Shown piece by piece: positions 22,803 to 30,971 of a DNA stretch of 34,282 nt. The notes beneath the pieces were generated by a model. It ran no database searches. It was not told the origin of the DNA and saw only the letters and a program-made list of their open reading frames with translations. The first letter of the stretch is position 1; every line of letters begins with the position of its first letter. The position numbers and the translations under genes are program-made. The DNA comes from Cupriavidus lacunae (lineage in GTDB: Bacteria > Pseudomonadota > Gammaproteobacteria > Burkholderiales > Burkholderiaceae), in contig NZ_QKWJ01000079.1 of NCBI RefSeq assembly GCF_003353055.1, forward strand, positions 1 to 34,282. The letters are read 5' to 3'.

Positions 22803-23750
22803 ATGAACCCGACCGGAATCCTGTCACAGCTGCTTGAGATCGTGATCTCGATCGCGCTGGCGCCGCTGCTGACCGGCTGGGTCAATCAGTGGCGTGCCTG
22901 GCTGCAGAACAAATCGGCGCCCAGCCTCTGGCAGCCCTATCGCATGCTGCACAAGCTGTTCAACAAGGAATCGGTGGTCGCGGACAATGCCTCGCCGCTG
23001 TTCCGCGCCACGCCTTACGTGGTGTTCGGCTGCATGGCGCTGGCTTGCGCGATCGTCCCTACCGTGTCCACCGATCTGCCACTGGCACCGGCCGCCGACG
23101 CGATCGCCCTGGTCGGCCTGTTCGCGCTGGCGCGGGTCTTCATCTCGCTGGCGGCGATGGACGTCGGCACCGCTTTCGGGACGCTGGGCGCGCGGCGCGA
23201 GATGCTGATCGGCTTCCTGGCGGAACCGGCGCTGCTGATGGTGCTGTTCTCCGCCTCGCTGATCTCCAAATCGACCTCGCTCACCACCATCGTCGAGACC
23301 ATTGCCCACCGGGACCTGGCCATCTATCCGGGCCTGGCGTTTGCCGGCGTGGCGTTCACCATGGTATCCCTGGCCGAGAACGCCCGTATACCGGTCGACA
23401 ATCCCGCCACCCACCTCGAGCTGACGATGATCCACGAGGCGCTGATCCTGGAATACTCTGGCCGGCATCTGGCGCTCCTTGAGTGGGCGGCAAGCCTGAA
23501 GCTGTTTGCCTATTCCTGCATCGGCCTGGCGCTGTTCTTTCCGTGGGGAATCGCTGAAGCGCAAGCCCCCCTGGCCATGCTGCTGGCGCTGCCCGCGCTG
23601 CTGTTCAAGCTCATCGTGGGTGGGGTCCTGCTCGCGACGCTGGAGACGGCGAGCGCCAAGATGCGCATCTTCCGCGTGCCGGAGTTCCTGGCCACCGCCT
23701 TTCTGCTGGCGGTGATCGGCATGCTGGTCCACCTGCTGCTGGCTCACTGA
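22803..23750 (+). CDS. HyfC-like membrane anchor subunit (NuoH/HycD family)
   Basis: The 315 residues form about eight transmembrane helices. The loop motif ENARIPVDNPATHLELTMIH is the hallmark of NuoH/HycD/HyfC; its acidic residues lie at the interface between membrane arm and peripheral subunits, where quinone binds in complex I. The N-terminus GWVNQWRAWLQNKSAPSLWQ is likewise conserved with HyfC. ATG 22803 follows TGATGAGGGCCGC (GAGGG). This subunit docks the HyfG/HyfI-like module to the membrane and is present in every member of the superfamily. Confidence 0.9.
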   Translation: MNPTGILSQLLEIVISIALAPLLTGWVNQWRAWLQNKSAPSLWQPYRMLHKLFNKESVVADNASPLFRATPYVVFGCMALACAIVPTVSTDLPLAPAADAIALVGLFALARVFISLAAMDVGTAFGTLGARREMLIGFLAEPALLMVLFSASLISKSTSLTTIVETIAHRDLAIYPGLAFAGVAFTMVSLAENARIPVDNPATHLELTMIHEALILEYSGRHLALLEWAASLKLFAYSCIGLALFFPWGIAEAQAPLAMLLALPALLFKLIVGGVLLATLETASAKMRIFRVPEFLATAFLLAVIGMLVHLLLAH

Positions 23751-23761
23751 CGAACAGAACA

Positions 23762-24421
23762 ATGACTGCGCTCCTTACCCAGTTCGTCAACCTGCTCGGC
23801 GCGGTGCTGCTGATCCTCGCCTTCGCCATGATCTCGCAGCGACGGATCCTGTCGCTGATCAACTTGTTCACGCTGCAGGGGGCGACCCTGGCATTGGCCA
23901 CCGCCGTCGTCGGCTACGTGACGGGCCAGCCGCACCTTTACCTGTCGGCCGTCCTGACCCTGATACTCAAGGTGTTGCTTATCCCCTATTTGCTGCACCG
24001 CGTGATCGATCGTCTCCAGATCCGCCGGGACGTCGAGACGCTGATCAACATTCCCACCACCATGCTGATCGGCATCCTGGTGGTGATCTTTGCCTTCAAC
24101 CTCACCATGCCGATCTCGCGGCTGTCGCTGAAGCTGGCCAGCGGCACGCTCGGCATTGCGCTGGCCTGCGTGCTGTTGTCCTTCCTGATGATGATTACGC
24201 GCTCCAAGGCGGTGCCACAGGTCATCGGCTTCCTGGCGATGGAGAATGGCCTCTTCTTCGCCGCTACCGCCGCAACCTATGGCATGCCGATGGTGGTCGA
24301 GCTGGGCATCGCGCTGGATGTGCTGATTGGCGTGCTGATCCTGGGTGTGTTCATGTTCCAGATCCGCGAGCAGTTCGACAGCCTGGACATCCGTCACCTT
24401 GAGAAGCTGAAGGAGGACTGA
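23762..24421 (+). CDS. HyfE-like membrane subunit
   Basis: The 219 residues contain about seven transmembrane helices, as HyfE (216 residues in E. coli). RRILSLINLFTLQGATLALA and GFLAMENGLFFAATAATYGM carry the conserved charged residues of the NuoK-like half, with Glu in MENGLFF the likely proton-path residue. It starts 11 bp after the HyfC-like stop. HyfE is found in hydrogenase 4 and in related (Ehr) complexes but not in the shorter hydrogenase 3, so it places the cluster nearer Hyf than Hyc. Confidence 0.85.
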   Translation: MTALLTQFVNLLGAVLLILAFAMISQRRILSLINLFTLQGATLALATAVVGYVTGQPHLYLSAVLTLILKVLLIPYLLHRVIDRLQIRRDVETLINIPTTMLIGILVVIFAFNLTMPISRLSLKLASGTLGIALACVLLSFLMMITRSKAVPQVIGFLAMENGLFFAATAATYGMPMVVELGIALDVLIGVLILGVFMFQIREQFDSLDIRHLEKLKED

Positions 24422-24422
24422 G

Positions 24423-25877
24423 TTGACCGCGCTGGCCTTTCTGCTCGGATTTCCGCTCGCCGGTGGGCTGGTGCTGGCGCTGACGGGACATCGCGAGCGC
24501 GCACGCGACATCAATGTCGCGTTCAGCCTGGGCACATTCCTCGCCGCCTGCATGCTTACAGTGCAAATCGTCGCCGATGGTCCCATGCTGGCATGGGACC
24601 GGGAGTTCTATATCGATCCCCTGAACGTCTTTCTGGTTGCGCTGACCGCGTTCGTGGGCCTGACCACCTCGATCTTCTCGCGGCCATACATGCGGGTGGA
24701 GCACGATCACGGCAAGATGACGCCGCCGCGGCTGCGCCTGTACCACAGCATGTACCAGCTCTTCACCTTCACCATGCTGCTGGCGCTGACGACCAACAAT
24801 ATGGGTATCGTGTGGGTTGCGATGGAGGCCGCCACGCTGACCACGGTGCTGCTGGTCAGCGTCTACCGCACCGCCGCGAGCCTCGAGGCCGCCTGGAAGT
24901 ACTTCATCCTGTGCGGGGTGGGGATTGCCCAGGCGCTGTTCGGTACGGTGCTGCTGTACATGGCCGCCGAGCAGGTCATCGGCCCGGAGGGCGGGGCCCT
25001 GCTGTGGACCAACCTGGACGCGGTCAAGCGCCAGCTCGATCCCAACATCATCACGCTGGCATTTGCCTTCCTGTTTATCGGCTATGGCACCAAGGTAGGC
25101 CTGGTCCCACTGCACAACTGGCTGCCCGATGCCCACGCCGAGGGGCCAACCCCGGTTTCCGCCGTGCTCTCCGGTCTGCTGCTCAATGTGGCGCTCTATG
25201 CCGTGCTGCGCTGCAAGGTGCTGACCGATGCGGCGCTGGGCAACCATCTGACCGGCCGCCTGATGATGGGGTTCGGCCTGCTATCGGTGGTCGCGGCTGT
25301 CTTCTTCCTGATCCGGCAACGCGACATCAAGCGCATGTTCGCGTATTCGTCCATCGAGCACATGGGCATGATGACCTTCGCCTTCGGCATGGGCGGGCCG
25401 ATCGCCAGCTATGCCGGCCTGCTGCACATGACGGTGCATTCGCTGGTCAAGTCAGCGATCTTCTTCGCCGTCGGCCACGCCGCGCAGAAGGCGGGCACGC
25501 AAGTCATGGACGATATTCGCGGGTTGATCCGTGTCAGTCCCACGGTCGGCTGGGGCCTGATGGTAGGAGTGCTCGCCATCCTGGGCATGCCCCCGTTCGG
25601 GGTCTTTGCCAGCGAGTTCCTGATCGTCACCACCGCCATGCGCGAACAGCCGTGGGCCACGCCCTTCCTGCTGTTGGCACTCGGGCTGGCGTTCGCCGCG
25701 GTGTTCAGCCGGGTGCAGCCGATGGTCTTCGGCGACACCACGCTCATGCCGCTGGCGCATCCGCCAGCGCTGGTCCCGGTGTTCACGCACCTCGCCCTGG
25801 GGCTGATGCTGGGCCTCTATATTCCGCCCTATCTCGACACCTGGTACCGGCAGGCAGCCGCAATGCTTGGGAGCTGA
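24423..25877 (+). CDS. HyfF-like proton-conducting membrane subunit (NuoL/M/N family)
   Basis: The 484-residue product is a second antiporter-like subunit with about 14 transmembrane helices. GYGTKVGLVPLHNWLPDAHA near residue 219 holds the core Lys and His; FAYSSIEHMGMMTFAFGMGG is the second conserved site. It starts with TTG at 24423, one base after the HyfE-like stop, supported by AAGGAGG at the right distance. Length fits HyfF (526 in E. coli). With the HyfB-like protein it gives the complex two proton-translocating modules, consistent with energy conservation. Confidence 0.88.
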   Translation: MTALAFLLGFPLAGGLVLALTGHRERARDINVAFSLGTFLAACMLTVQIVADGPMLAWDREFYIDPLNVFLVALTAFVGLTTSIFSRPYMRVEHDHGKMTPPRLRLYHSMYQLFTFTMLLALTTNNMGIVWVAMEAATLTTVLLVSVYRTAASLEAAWKYFILCGVGIAQALFGTVLLYMAAEQVIGPEGGALLWTNLDAVKRQLDPNIITLAFAFLFIGYGTKVGLVPLHNWLPDAHAEGPTPVSAVLSGLLLNVALYAVLRCKVLTDAALGNHLTGRLMMGFGLLSVVAAVFFLIRQRDIKRMFAYSSIEHMGMMTFAFGMGGPIASYAGLLHMTVHSLVKSAIFFAVGHAAQKAGTQVMDDIRGLIRVSPTVGWGLMVGVLAILGMPPFGVFASEFLIVTTAMREQPWATPFLLLALGLAFAAVFSRVQPMVFGDTTLMPLAHPPALVPVFTHLALGLMLGLYIPPYLDTWYRQAAAMLGS

Positions 25878-25881
25878 ACCG

Positions 25882-27432
25882 ATGACACTGTCCGATCCCG
25901 GCCTCAACCTGGAGCGGCTGCCCGCGCCGCTGCCAGTCTGGCATGGCCGGGTCGATCCAGACGGCTGGTCGGCCACGGCCCGCGCGGTGGCGGACGCTGG
26001 CGGGCGCCTCGTTGCGCTGTGGGGCGTTGATCGGAGTGCCATCGGCGGTGCGTTGACGGCATGCGTCACATACGCCACGCCGCGGGGGTTGATGTGGCTC
26101 GAACTGCGGCTGGATGGCATCGCGCCCGCCGTGCCGGACCTGGCCGGCGTATTCCCATGCGCGGGCCGGATGCAGCGTGCCATGACCGACCTGGTGGGTA
26201 TCACCGTGCAGGGCAGCCGCGATGGCCGGCCCTGGCTGGACCACGGCCTGTGGCCGGTAGGGGCGCGGCCGCTGCAAGGCGGCGCGCCGGCGGGTGCGGC
26301 CACCGGCGGCATATTGCCTGCCAACTATCCTTTCGTGCGCGTGGAGGGCGACGGGGTGCACGAGATCGCGGTCGGGCCGGTGCATGCCGGCATCATCGAA
26401 CCCGGCCACTTCCGCTTTTCGGTGGTCGGCGAGAAGGTGCTGCGGCTGGAGGAACACCTGGGTTACACCCACAAGGGCATCGAGCGGCGTTTCATGGAAC
26501 TGGCGCCGCCCGAGGGCTACCGGTTGGCCGGCCGGGTCTCGGGCGATTCCACCGTGGCTTATGCCTGGGCCTATTGCATGGCACTGGAGTCCGCCTGGCG
26601 CTGCGCGCCTCCACCGCGGGCAGACTGGCTGCGCGCCCTGATGCTTGAGCAAGAGCGGGTGGCCAATCACCTGGGTGACCTGGGGGCGCTGGGCAATGAC
26701 GCAGGGCTGGCCTTCGGCCTGGCGCAATTCTCGCGCCTGCGCGAAGACTGGCAGCGGTTGTCCGCAGAGGCTTTCGGCCACCGGCTGATGATGGACGCCG
26801 TGGTACCGGGCGGCGTTGCGCAAGACCTGGTACCAGCCATGGCTGAGCGCCTGGAGCAGCAGTGCGGCCACATCGAGCGGGAAGTACGCGTGCTGCGTGC
26901 GGTGTACGACGAACATGCGGGCCTGCAGGACCGATTTCTTGGAGCAGGCTGCGTCACGCCTCAGCTTGCCGCCCGGCTTGGGCTTACCGGCCTGGCCGGA
27001 CGCGCCAGCGGTCGCGCCGCGGACCTGCGCTGCGACCACGCCTGGCGGCCCTACGATAGCCTCGCCGTGAAAGTGGCCACGCACCGCGGCGGCGATGTCG
27101 CCGCCCGGGTGGCGGTGCGATTCGATGAGGTGCTGGAGTCGCTGCGACTGATCCGTGCCATCTGTGCAGGCCTGCCGGAGGGTGCCACGCGAATCGTTCC
27201 GCAAGCGCCCGCCGGGGCCGCTATCGGGGTGGGATGGGTGGAGGGCTGGCGTGGCGAAGTCCTGGTCGCGCTCGACCTTGCCGATGACAGCCGCATTCTG
27301 CGCTGCCATTGCCACGACCCGTCGTGGCAGAACTGGCCGGTGCTGGAGCATGCCATCATCGGGAACATCGTGCCGGACTTTCCGCTGATCAACAAATCCT
27401 TCAACCTCAGCTATTCGGGGCACGATCTTTGA
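25882..27432 (+). CDS. HyfG/HycE-like large subunit (NuoC-NuoD fusion) without NiFe ligands
   Basis: The 516 residues join a short NuoC-like domain (about 1-130) to a NuoD/hydrogenase large-subunit domain, as HycE and HyfG do. GPVHAGIIEPGHFRF and EEHLGYTHKGIERRF are strongly conserved landmarks. But where HycE has RVCGICG, this protein has RVSGDST (Ser220, Ser223), and where HycE has DPCYSC near the end it has NLSYSG (Ser510, Gly513), so all four Ni-binding cysteines are gone. The chain also ends right there without the extension that the maturation protease removes. Hence it cannot be a NiFe hydrogenase. It may reduce or oxidise a quinone-like partner as NuoD does, or act as energy coupler. 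ATG 25882 follows GGGAG and overlaps no other gene; the HyfI-like gene overlaps the stop (TGATG). Confidence 0.88.
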   Translation: MTLSDPGLNLERLPAPLPVWHGRVDPDGWSATARAVADAGGRLVALWGVDRSAIGGALTACVTYATPRGLMWLELRLDGIAPAVPDLAGVFPCAGRMQRAMTDLVGITVQGSRDGRPWLDHGLWPVGARPLQGGAPAGAATGGILPANYPFVRVEGDGVHEIAVGPVHAGIIEPGHFRFSVVGEKVLRLEEHLGYTHKGIERRFMELAPPEGYRLAGRVSGDSTVAYAWAYCMALESAWRCAPPPRADWLRALMLEQERVANHLGDLGALGNDAGLAFGLAQFSRLREDWQRLSAEAFGHRLMMDAVVPGGVAQDLVPAMAERLEQQCGHIEREVRVLRAVYDEHAGLQDRFLGAGCVTPQLAARLGLTGLAGRASGRAADLRCDHAWRPYDSLAVKVATHRGGDVAARVAVRFDEVLESLRLIRAICAGLPEGATRIVPQAPAGAAIGVGWVEGWRGEVLVALDLADDSRILRCHCHDPSWQNWPVLEHAIIGNIVPDFPLINKSFNLSYSGHDL

Positions 27433-27956
27433 TGTGGAAAATCCTCAGGCAGATCGCACATACCGGCATCGTTACTGAGCCTGCTCCGCCCGGCGCGGCG
27501 GACGAGGCCGCCTCCATCCAGCGCATCCACCGGGAGCTGCTCGACATTCTCGGGCAGGCGCTGACGATCCGGCAGGTCGACGCCGGCTCCTGCAATGGCT
27601 GCGAACTGGAAATCCACGCACTCGGCAATCCTTACTACAACATCGAAGGCCTGGGCATCAAGTTCGTCGCAAGCCCGCGCCATGCCGACATGCTCCTGGT
27701 GACGGGACCCGTTTCGCGTCATATGGAAGAGGCCCTGCTGCGCACCTATGCGGCAACCCCGGAGCCGAAACTGGTGGTGGCGGTAGGCGACTGTGGCTGT
27801 ACTGGCGGGATCTTCGGGGAGAGCTATGCGAGCTGCGGCCGTGTCGCCAATGTCATCCCGGTAGACATAACCGTGCCGGGCTGTCCACCGCCGCCGATAG
27901 AGATCCTTCGCGCAATACTAAGCGCCGTCCGGCAGACCGGTGCCACAAGGCGCTAG
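27432..27956 (+). CDS. HyfI/HycG-like small subunit with one 4Fe-4S cluster (NuoB family)
   Basis: The 174-residue protein has GSCNGCELE (Cys54, Cys57), GDCGCTGGIFGE (Cys121 or Cys123) and VPGCPPPP (Cys151), the ligands of the proximal 4Fe-4S cluster (N2 in complex I). The CxxC spacing is of hydrogenase type, while complex I NuoB has adjacent cysteines. Its ATG shares the A of the preceding TGA, so translation is coupled. No ferredoxin-like HyfH/NuoI gene is in the operon, so how electrons reach this cluster is not clear. It is the last gene of the operon. Confidence 0.88.
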   Translation: MWKILRQIAHTGIVTEPAPPGAADEAASIQRIHRELLDILGQALTIRQVDAGSCNGCELEIHALGNPYYNIEGLGIKFVASPRHADMLLVTGPVSRHMEEALLRTYAATPEPKLVVAVGDCGCTGGIFGESYASCGRVANVIPVDITVPGCPPPPIEILRAILSAVRQTGATRR

Positions 27957-28019
27957 TGATCCGGCCCTGGCAACAGCGGTGTGCACCTGAGCGTGGGCAC
28001 CGGCTGGCCCCTTCCTGCA

Positions 28020-28223
28020 TCACCCGCGTTCCTTCGCCACTGACCTTGGCGCTCCGAGCGTCGGCCGGGTGGCGTAGTCCACCTCGTACTGCTGCAAATA
28101 GTCGCGAATCATCTGGCGAACGACTTGGGATGGCGTCTGGTCCTGGGCGGCGCAGAGCGCCTCAAAGGCTTTTTTCTTCTCCGGATCGATCAATACGGTC
28201 AGGCGGGCGGTCTTGGATTCCAT
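28020..28223 (-). CDS. Ribbon-helix-helix protein, paralogue of the operon's first gene
   Basis: The 67 residues MESKTARLTVLIDPEKKKAF then EALCAAQDQTPSQVVRQMIR and DYLQQYEVDY match the RHH protein at 20492 over the whole DNA-binding fold. It lacks the long basic tail. It is convergent with the hyf-like operon, 63 bp past its stop. The start at 28223 is set by alignment with the paralogue; a longer frame to 28682 crosses other genes and is rejected. No good Shine-Dalgarno. The AT-rich palindrome 20-45 bp upstream is a likely site for its own control. Confidence 0.78.
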   Translation of the reverse strand: MESKTARLTVLIDPEKKKAFEALCAAQDQTPSQVVRQMIRDYLQQYEVDYATRPTLGAPRSVAKERG

Positions 28224-28241
28224 GCGTCTAACAATGTCATC

Positions 28242-28267
28242 ATATAATAATGGTATTATCATTATAT
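28242..28267. promoter_or_regulatory. AT-rich palindrome between the RHH gene and the HPr-like gene
   Basis: ATATAAT (28242-28248) and ATTATAT (28261-28267) are exact arms; inside them ATAAT (28247-28251) and ATTAT (28255-28259) flank GGT. On the minus strand TATAAT is a good -10 for the RHH gene. It sits in the divergent interval between 28223 (-) and 28380 (+), so one site could control both. The remaining leader to 28379 has GC-rich short repeats (GCGCGCGGTCCCGCGC). Confidence 0.5.
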
Positions 28268-28379
28268 ACATCTCGAAGATGCGCCGGCATGCCTCCGGCA
28301 CTTTTGTGCATGCTGGTAGTGCGCGCGGTCCCGCGCAAACGAGTCTTTTGGGGGCACCACTTTTTTGATGAGGGGCGCA

Positions 28380-28652
28380 GTGGTAGAAGTGACGATAGAG
28401 GTAACTGCTGGGAACGCATTTCAAGGCCGGAATTCCGCACGGCTGGCTTTCACGGCCAATCAATTTGAGTGCGAGATCCTGCTCACCAGTGGCCCCTGGG
28501 TTGCAAACGCCAAGCACGTGATGGAGGTCATGCGCCTTTCCGCTCGGGCGGGAACGCACATACGCATCCAGGCGGACGGAGTGGATGAGGCCGCCGCTGT
28601 CGTCACCATCGCGGCATTGTTGCGGGGAGAGGCACTCCCCAAGGCGCTTTGA
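28380..28652 (+). CDS. HPr-like protein with both phosphorylation sites replaced
   Basis: With GTG 28380 as start the 90 residues align to the phosphocarrier HPr without gaps in numbering: VEVTIEVTAGNAFQGRNSAR at the N-terminus, NAKHVMEVMRLSARAGTHIR in the middle and ADGVDEAAAVVTIAALL at the end. HPr phosphorylates on His15 (GLHARPA); here position 15 is Gln (AFQGRNS). The regulatory Ser46 (AKSxM) is His46 (AKHVM). Thus it keeps the open-faced sandwich fold but cannot carry phosphate in the usual way. AGGGGCG lies before the GTG; an ATG at 28368 would add four residues. The next gene follows by 13 bp, so they form an operon. Regulatory binding to a kinase or enzyme, as Crh-like proteins do, is a guess. 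Confidence 0.7.
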   Translation: MVEVTIEVTAGNAFQGRNSARLAFTANQFECEILLTSGPWVANAKHVMEVMRLSARAGTHIRIQADGVDEAAAVVTIAALLRGEALPKAL

Positions 28653-28665
28653 TGGAACCTGAGCT

Positions 28666-29496
28666 ATGCATGCCGACCGCACCTCCTTCGACGCCTACCT
28701 GGAGTTCCTTGCCGAGGCGAGCCACGACGGTACGCCCAAGGTGTTGGAAACCCAGCACGCCCTGTCCCTGCATTTCGACGCGCTCGCCACCCAGAGCTTC
28801 ATGTCGCGCAAGGATCCCGACAAGCTCGTGCTGGGCTATACCCGGACGATGATGGGATTCCTGCTGTTGCACCCAGTCCCCGCCAGGATCTCAATGATCG
28901 GCCTGGGTGGCGGTTCGCTTGCCAAGTACTGCTACCGGCATCTGCCCAACACCAAGATCGTGGCAATTGAAATTAATCCGGCGGTCATCGCCCTGCGCGA
29001 GCAATTCCAGATCCCGCAGGACGACGAACGACTTGAGGTGGTTTGCGCAGATGGCGCCGACTATGTTGCGAACCAGGATGCGCGACCGGACGTGATCCTG
29101 GTGGACGGGTTCCTGGCCGATGGCATGCCGGTGCAGCTGGGGACGGCAGACTTCTATGCCGCCTGTCATGCCCGCCTGGCCGATACCGGCGTGCTGGTCG
29201 CGAATTTTCTCGAAAGCGATCCCGATATCCCGCTTTACCTGGAGGAAGTCAGCACCGTGTTCGGCCAGTCGATGTCGATTTCTCTTTCCGAAGACAGTTC
29301 TAACTACACGCTGTTTGCCTGGAAAGGGGCGCACAAGCTGCCCTCCCTGCACGCGCTGATGGCGCGAGCGCGCATCCTGGAAACCGCGCATTCGCTAAGC
29401 CTGAGCGCGGCCGCTCGCCGCCTGAAACGCGGCGAACGCCTTGCTTCGGACCGTGCGGCCTGGCCGAAGCTGGCAAGACCGCAGGTCCGGTATTGA
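28666..29496 (+). CDS. Spermidine synthase-like (class I methyltransferase fold) protein
   Basis: The 276 residues hold the Rossmann-like fold of spermidine synthase/SAM-dependent methyltransferases: MIGLGGGSLAKYCYRHLPN (nucleotide loop), IVAIEINPAVIALRE (acidic end of beta 2), VVCADGADYVANQ and DVILVDGFLADGMPVQLG (aminopropyl transferase-like active site region). It lacks the N-terminal beta domain of true SpeE. Proteins of this type in Burkholderiaceae are annotated as spermidine synthase or fused MFS-spermidine synthase, often without proof. It is the second gene after the HPr-like one. Confidence 0.78.
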   Translation: MHADRTSFDAYLEFLAEASHDGTPKVLETQHALSLHFDALATQSFMSRKDPDKLVLGYTRTMMGFLLLHPVPARISMIGLGGGSLAKYCYRHLPNTKIVAIEINPAVIALREQFQIPQDDERLEVVCADGADYVANQDARPDVILVDGFLADGMPVQLGTADFYAACHARLADTGVLVANFLESDPDIPLYLEEVSTVFGQSMSISLSEDSSNYTLFAWKGAHKLPSLHALMARARILETAHSLSLSAAARRLKRGERLASDRAAWPKLARPQVRY

Positions 29497-29536
29497 CACC
29501 GCCCCCGCGCGCACAGGCCTCCTTACCAACGCAACC

Positions 29537-30697
29537 ATGCCTATCCTGTACTTGCGCAAGCTGACTGGGAAGGAGCGCAGTCCCAGCAGCAATCGGCAAC
29601 TGGCCTGCTACCTGGCGTTTGTGGCCGGAGCGACCAACGCAGGCGGCTTCCTGGCCGTGCAGCAGTACACCTCGCACATGTCGGGCGTTGTGTCCGCCAT
29701 GGCCGACAACCTGGCGCTTGGCAGTTTCTGGCTGATGTTGGACGGCCTCGGGGCCTTGCTGTCGTTCCTGGCGGGCGCCGCCTGCTCAGCGGTACTGATC
29801 AACTGGGCTCGGCGCGAGCGACTGCATAGCGAATACGCATTGCCGCTCATGCTGGAAGCCTTGTTGTTGGTGTGTTTTGGCCTGCTCGGCAGCAATCTCG
29901 AGCACCACGAATGGTTGTTCGTGCCGGCAACGGTCATGGTGCTCTGTTTCATCATGGGCTTGCAAAATGCCATGGTCACCAAGCTGTCGAATGCCGAGAT
30001 CCGCACCACGCACGTGACCGGCATGGTCACCGACATCGGTATCGAACTGGGCAAGCTGTTCTATTGGAACCTGTCCAGGGCCGATTCGAGCAAGCCGCCG
30101 GTGCTCGCCAATCGGCATAAGCTACAGGTACTCATCACGCTTGTCGTATTGTTCTTTGCCGGCGGCGTCATTGGCGCCCTGGGGTTCAAGCACGTCGGGT
30201 TCAGCGCCACGCTTGCGCTGGCAACCCTGTTGCTTGCCCTCGCTGCGGTTCCGGTGCTGGACGATGTGCGTCTGCATTTGTGGCGCCGGGATCTTCTGGC
30301 TCATTTGATCGCACGTTCCCGGCGTTGGGCTCGCGCAGTCAAGGAAGATGTGCACGCCGTCTGGCTGGCCGCTCAAGATCCCCGCACGCCATGGTATGCG
30401 AAAGCACTGGCCTTGCCGGTCGCCGCGTATGCCTTATCGCCCATTGACCTGTTTCCCGATTTCATTCCGGTGCTCGGCTATCTGGATGACGTGGTGGTGG
30501 TGCCGCTGGGCTTGTTGCTGGCAATACGGTGGATTCCGGTCGAGGTAATGCGCCAGCATCGCGCGGCGGCCGCGGCATCCGCCCACCGCCCCGTCAGCCA
30601 CGTTGCGGCGCTGGTGATCGTGACGCTCTGGGCCGTTGCGGTCATGTTGGCATTGATCTGGCTCGTGCAACGTCTTCCCGGTCAGGGAGGCAACTGA
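29537..30697 (+). CDS. Fusion of DUF1275 (YoaK) membrane domain and DUF1232 (YkvA) domain
   Basis: From ATG 29537 the protein has 386 residues. Residues 1-220 are DUF1275, with six transmembrane helices (CYLAFVAGATNAGGFLAVQQ, YTSHMSGVVSAMADNLALG, MGLQNAMVTKLSNAEIRTTH, VTGMVTDIGIELGK). From about 265 to 340 comes DUF1232: VWLAAQDPRTPWYAKALALP, YALSPIDLFPDFIPVLGYLD, DVVVVPLG. A final helix (VTLWAVAVMLALIWLVQRL) closes it. The two families normally occur as separate proteins of unknown function. The frame upstream to 29441 overlaps the preceding gene and is left out. Confidence 0.82.
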   Translation: MPILYLRKLTGKERSPSSNRQLACYLAFVAGATNAGGFLAVQQYTSHMSGVVSAMADNLALGSFWLMLDGLGALLSFLAGAACSAVLINWARRERLHSEYALPLMLEALLLVCFGLLGSNLEHHEWLFVPATVMVLCFIMGLQNAMVTKLSNAEIRTTHVTGMVTDIGIELGKLFYWNLSRADSSKPPVLANRHKLQVLITLVVLFFAGGVIGALGFKHVGFSATLALATLLLALAAVPVLDDVRLHLWRRDLLAHLIARSRRWARAVKEDVHAVWLAAQDPRTPWYAKALALPVAAYALSPIDLFPDFIPVLGYLDDVVVVPLGLLLAIRWIPVEVMRQHRAAAAASAHRPVSHVAALVIVTLWAVAVMLALIWLVQRLPGQGGN

Positions 30698-30824
30698 AAC
30701 GGCGGCCCGATCAGGCACAGCCATTGGCCAGTCCCATTGCGAAGTCACGGTCTGGCTGTCGCCTTGGGGCAGAAATGATGCCGTTTGCGAACGCCTCAGG
30801 CGGGAGCGAGGCGCGGGATCGCGC

Positions 30825-30971
30825 GTGAGCGCTCATGAAATGAGCGCGAACCTACGCGCGAACCTGCTTGCGCTGATCGCCCTTGGCAAAGAGCGCGGTT
30901 TCCTGACGCGTGGTGAGCTGAGCGATCAGCTTCCGGATTGCGACGAAACATCAGGTGCCATCGACCGGACG
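30825..30971 (+). pseudogene. Sigma-70 region 1.1 fragment
   Basis: LLALIALGKERGFLTRGELS then DQLPDCDETSGAIDRTL is the N-terminal region 1.1 of RpoD (LR.LI.LGKERGYLTYAEIND.LPD.......I). After DRTL the frame continues LWRWAADRLH, which is the out-of-frame reading of the region 4 sequence that follows. Thus regions 1.2 to 3 are missing and the joint is out of frame. The GTG at 30825 and ATG at 30837 are candidate starts. Confidence 0.6.

Noticed and set aside
25783..27423. A 546-codon open frame on the minus strand opposite the HyfG-like gene, and similar long ones opposite the other subunits
   Set aside because: These are antisense shadows of high-GC coding sequence; they lack family motifs and have His/Gln/Arg-rich composition.
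20771..27956. Calling the cluster a functional hydrogenase 4 or formate hydrogenlyase
   Set aside because: All four NiFe ligand cysteines are absent from the large subunit and no hyp or fdh genes accompany it.
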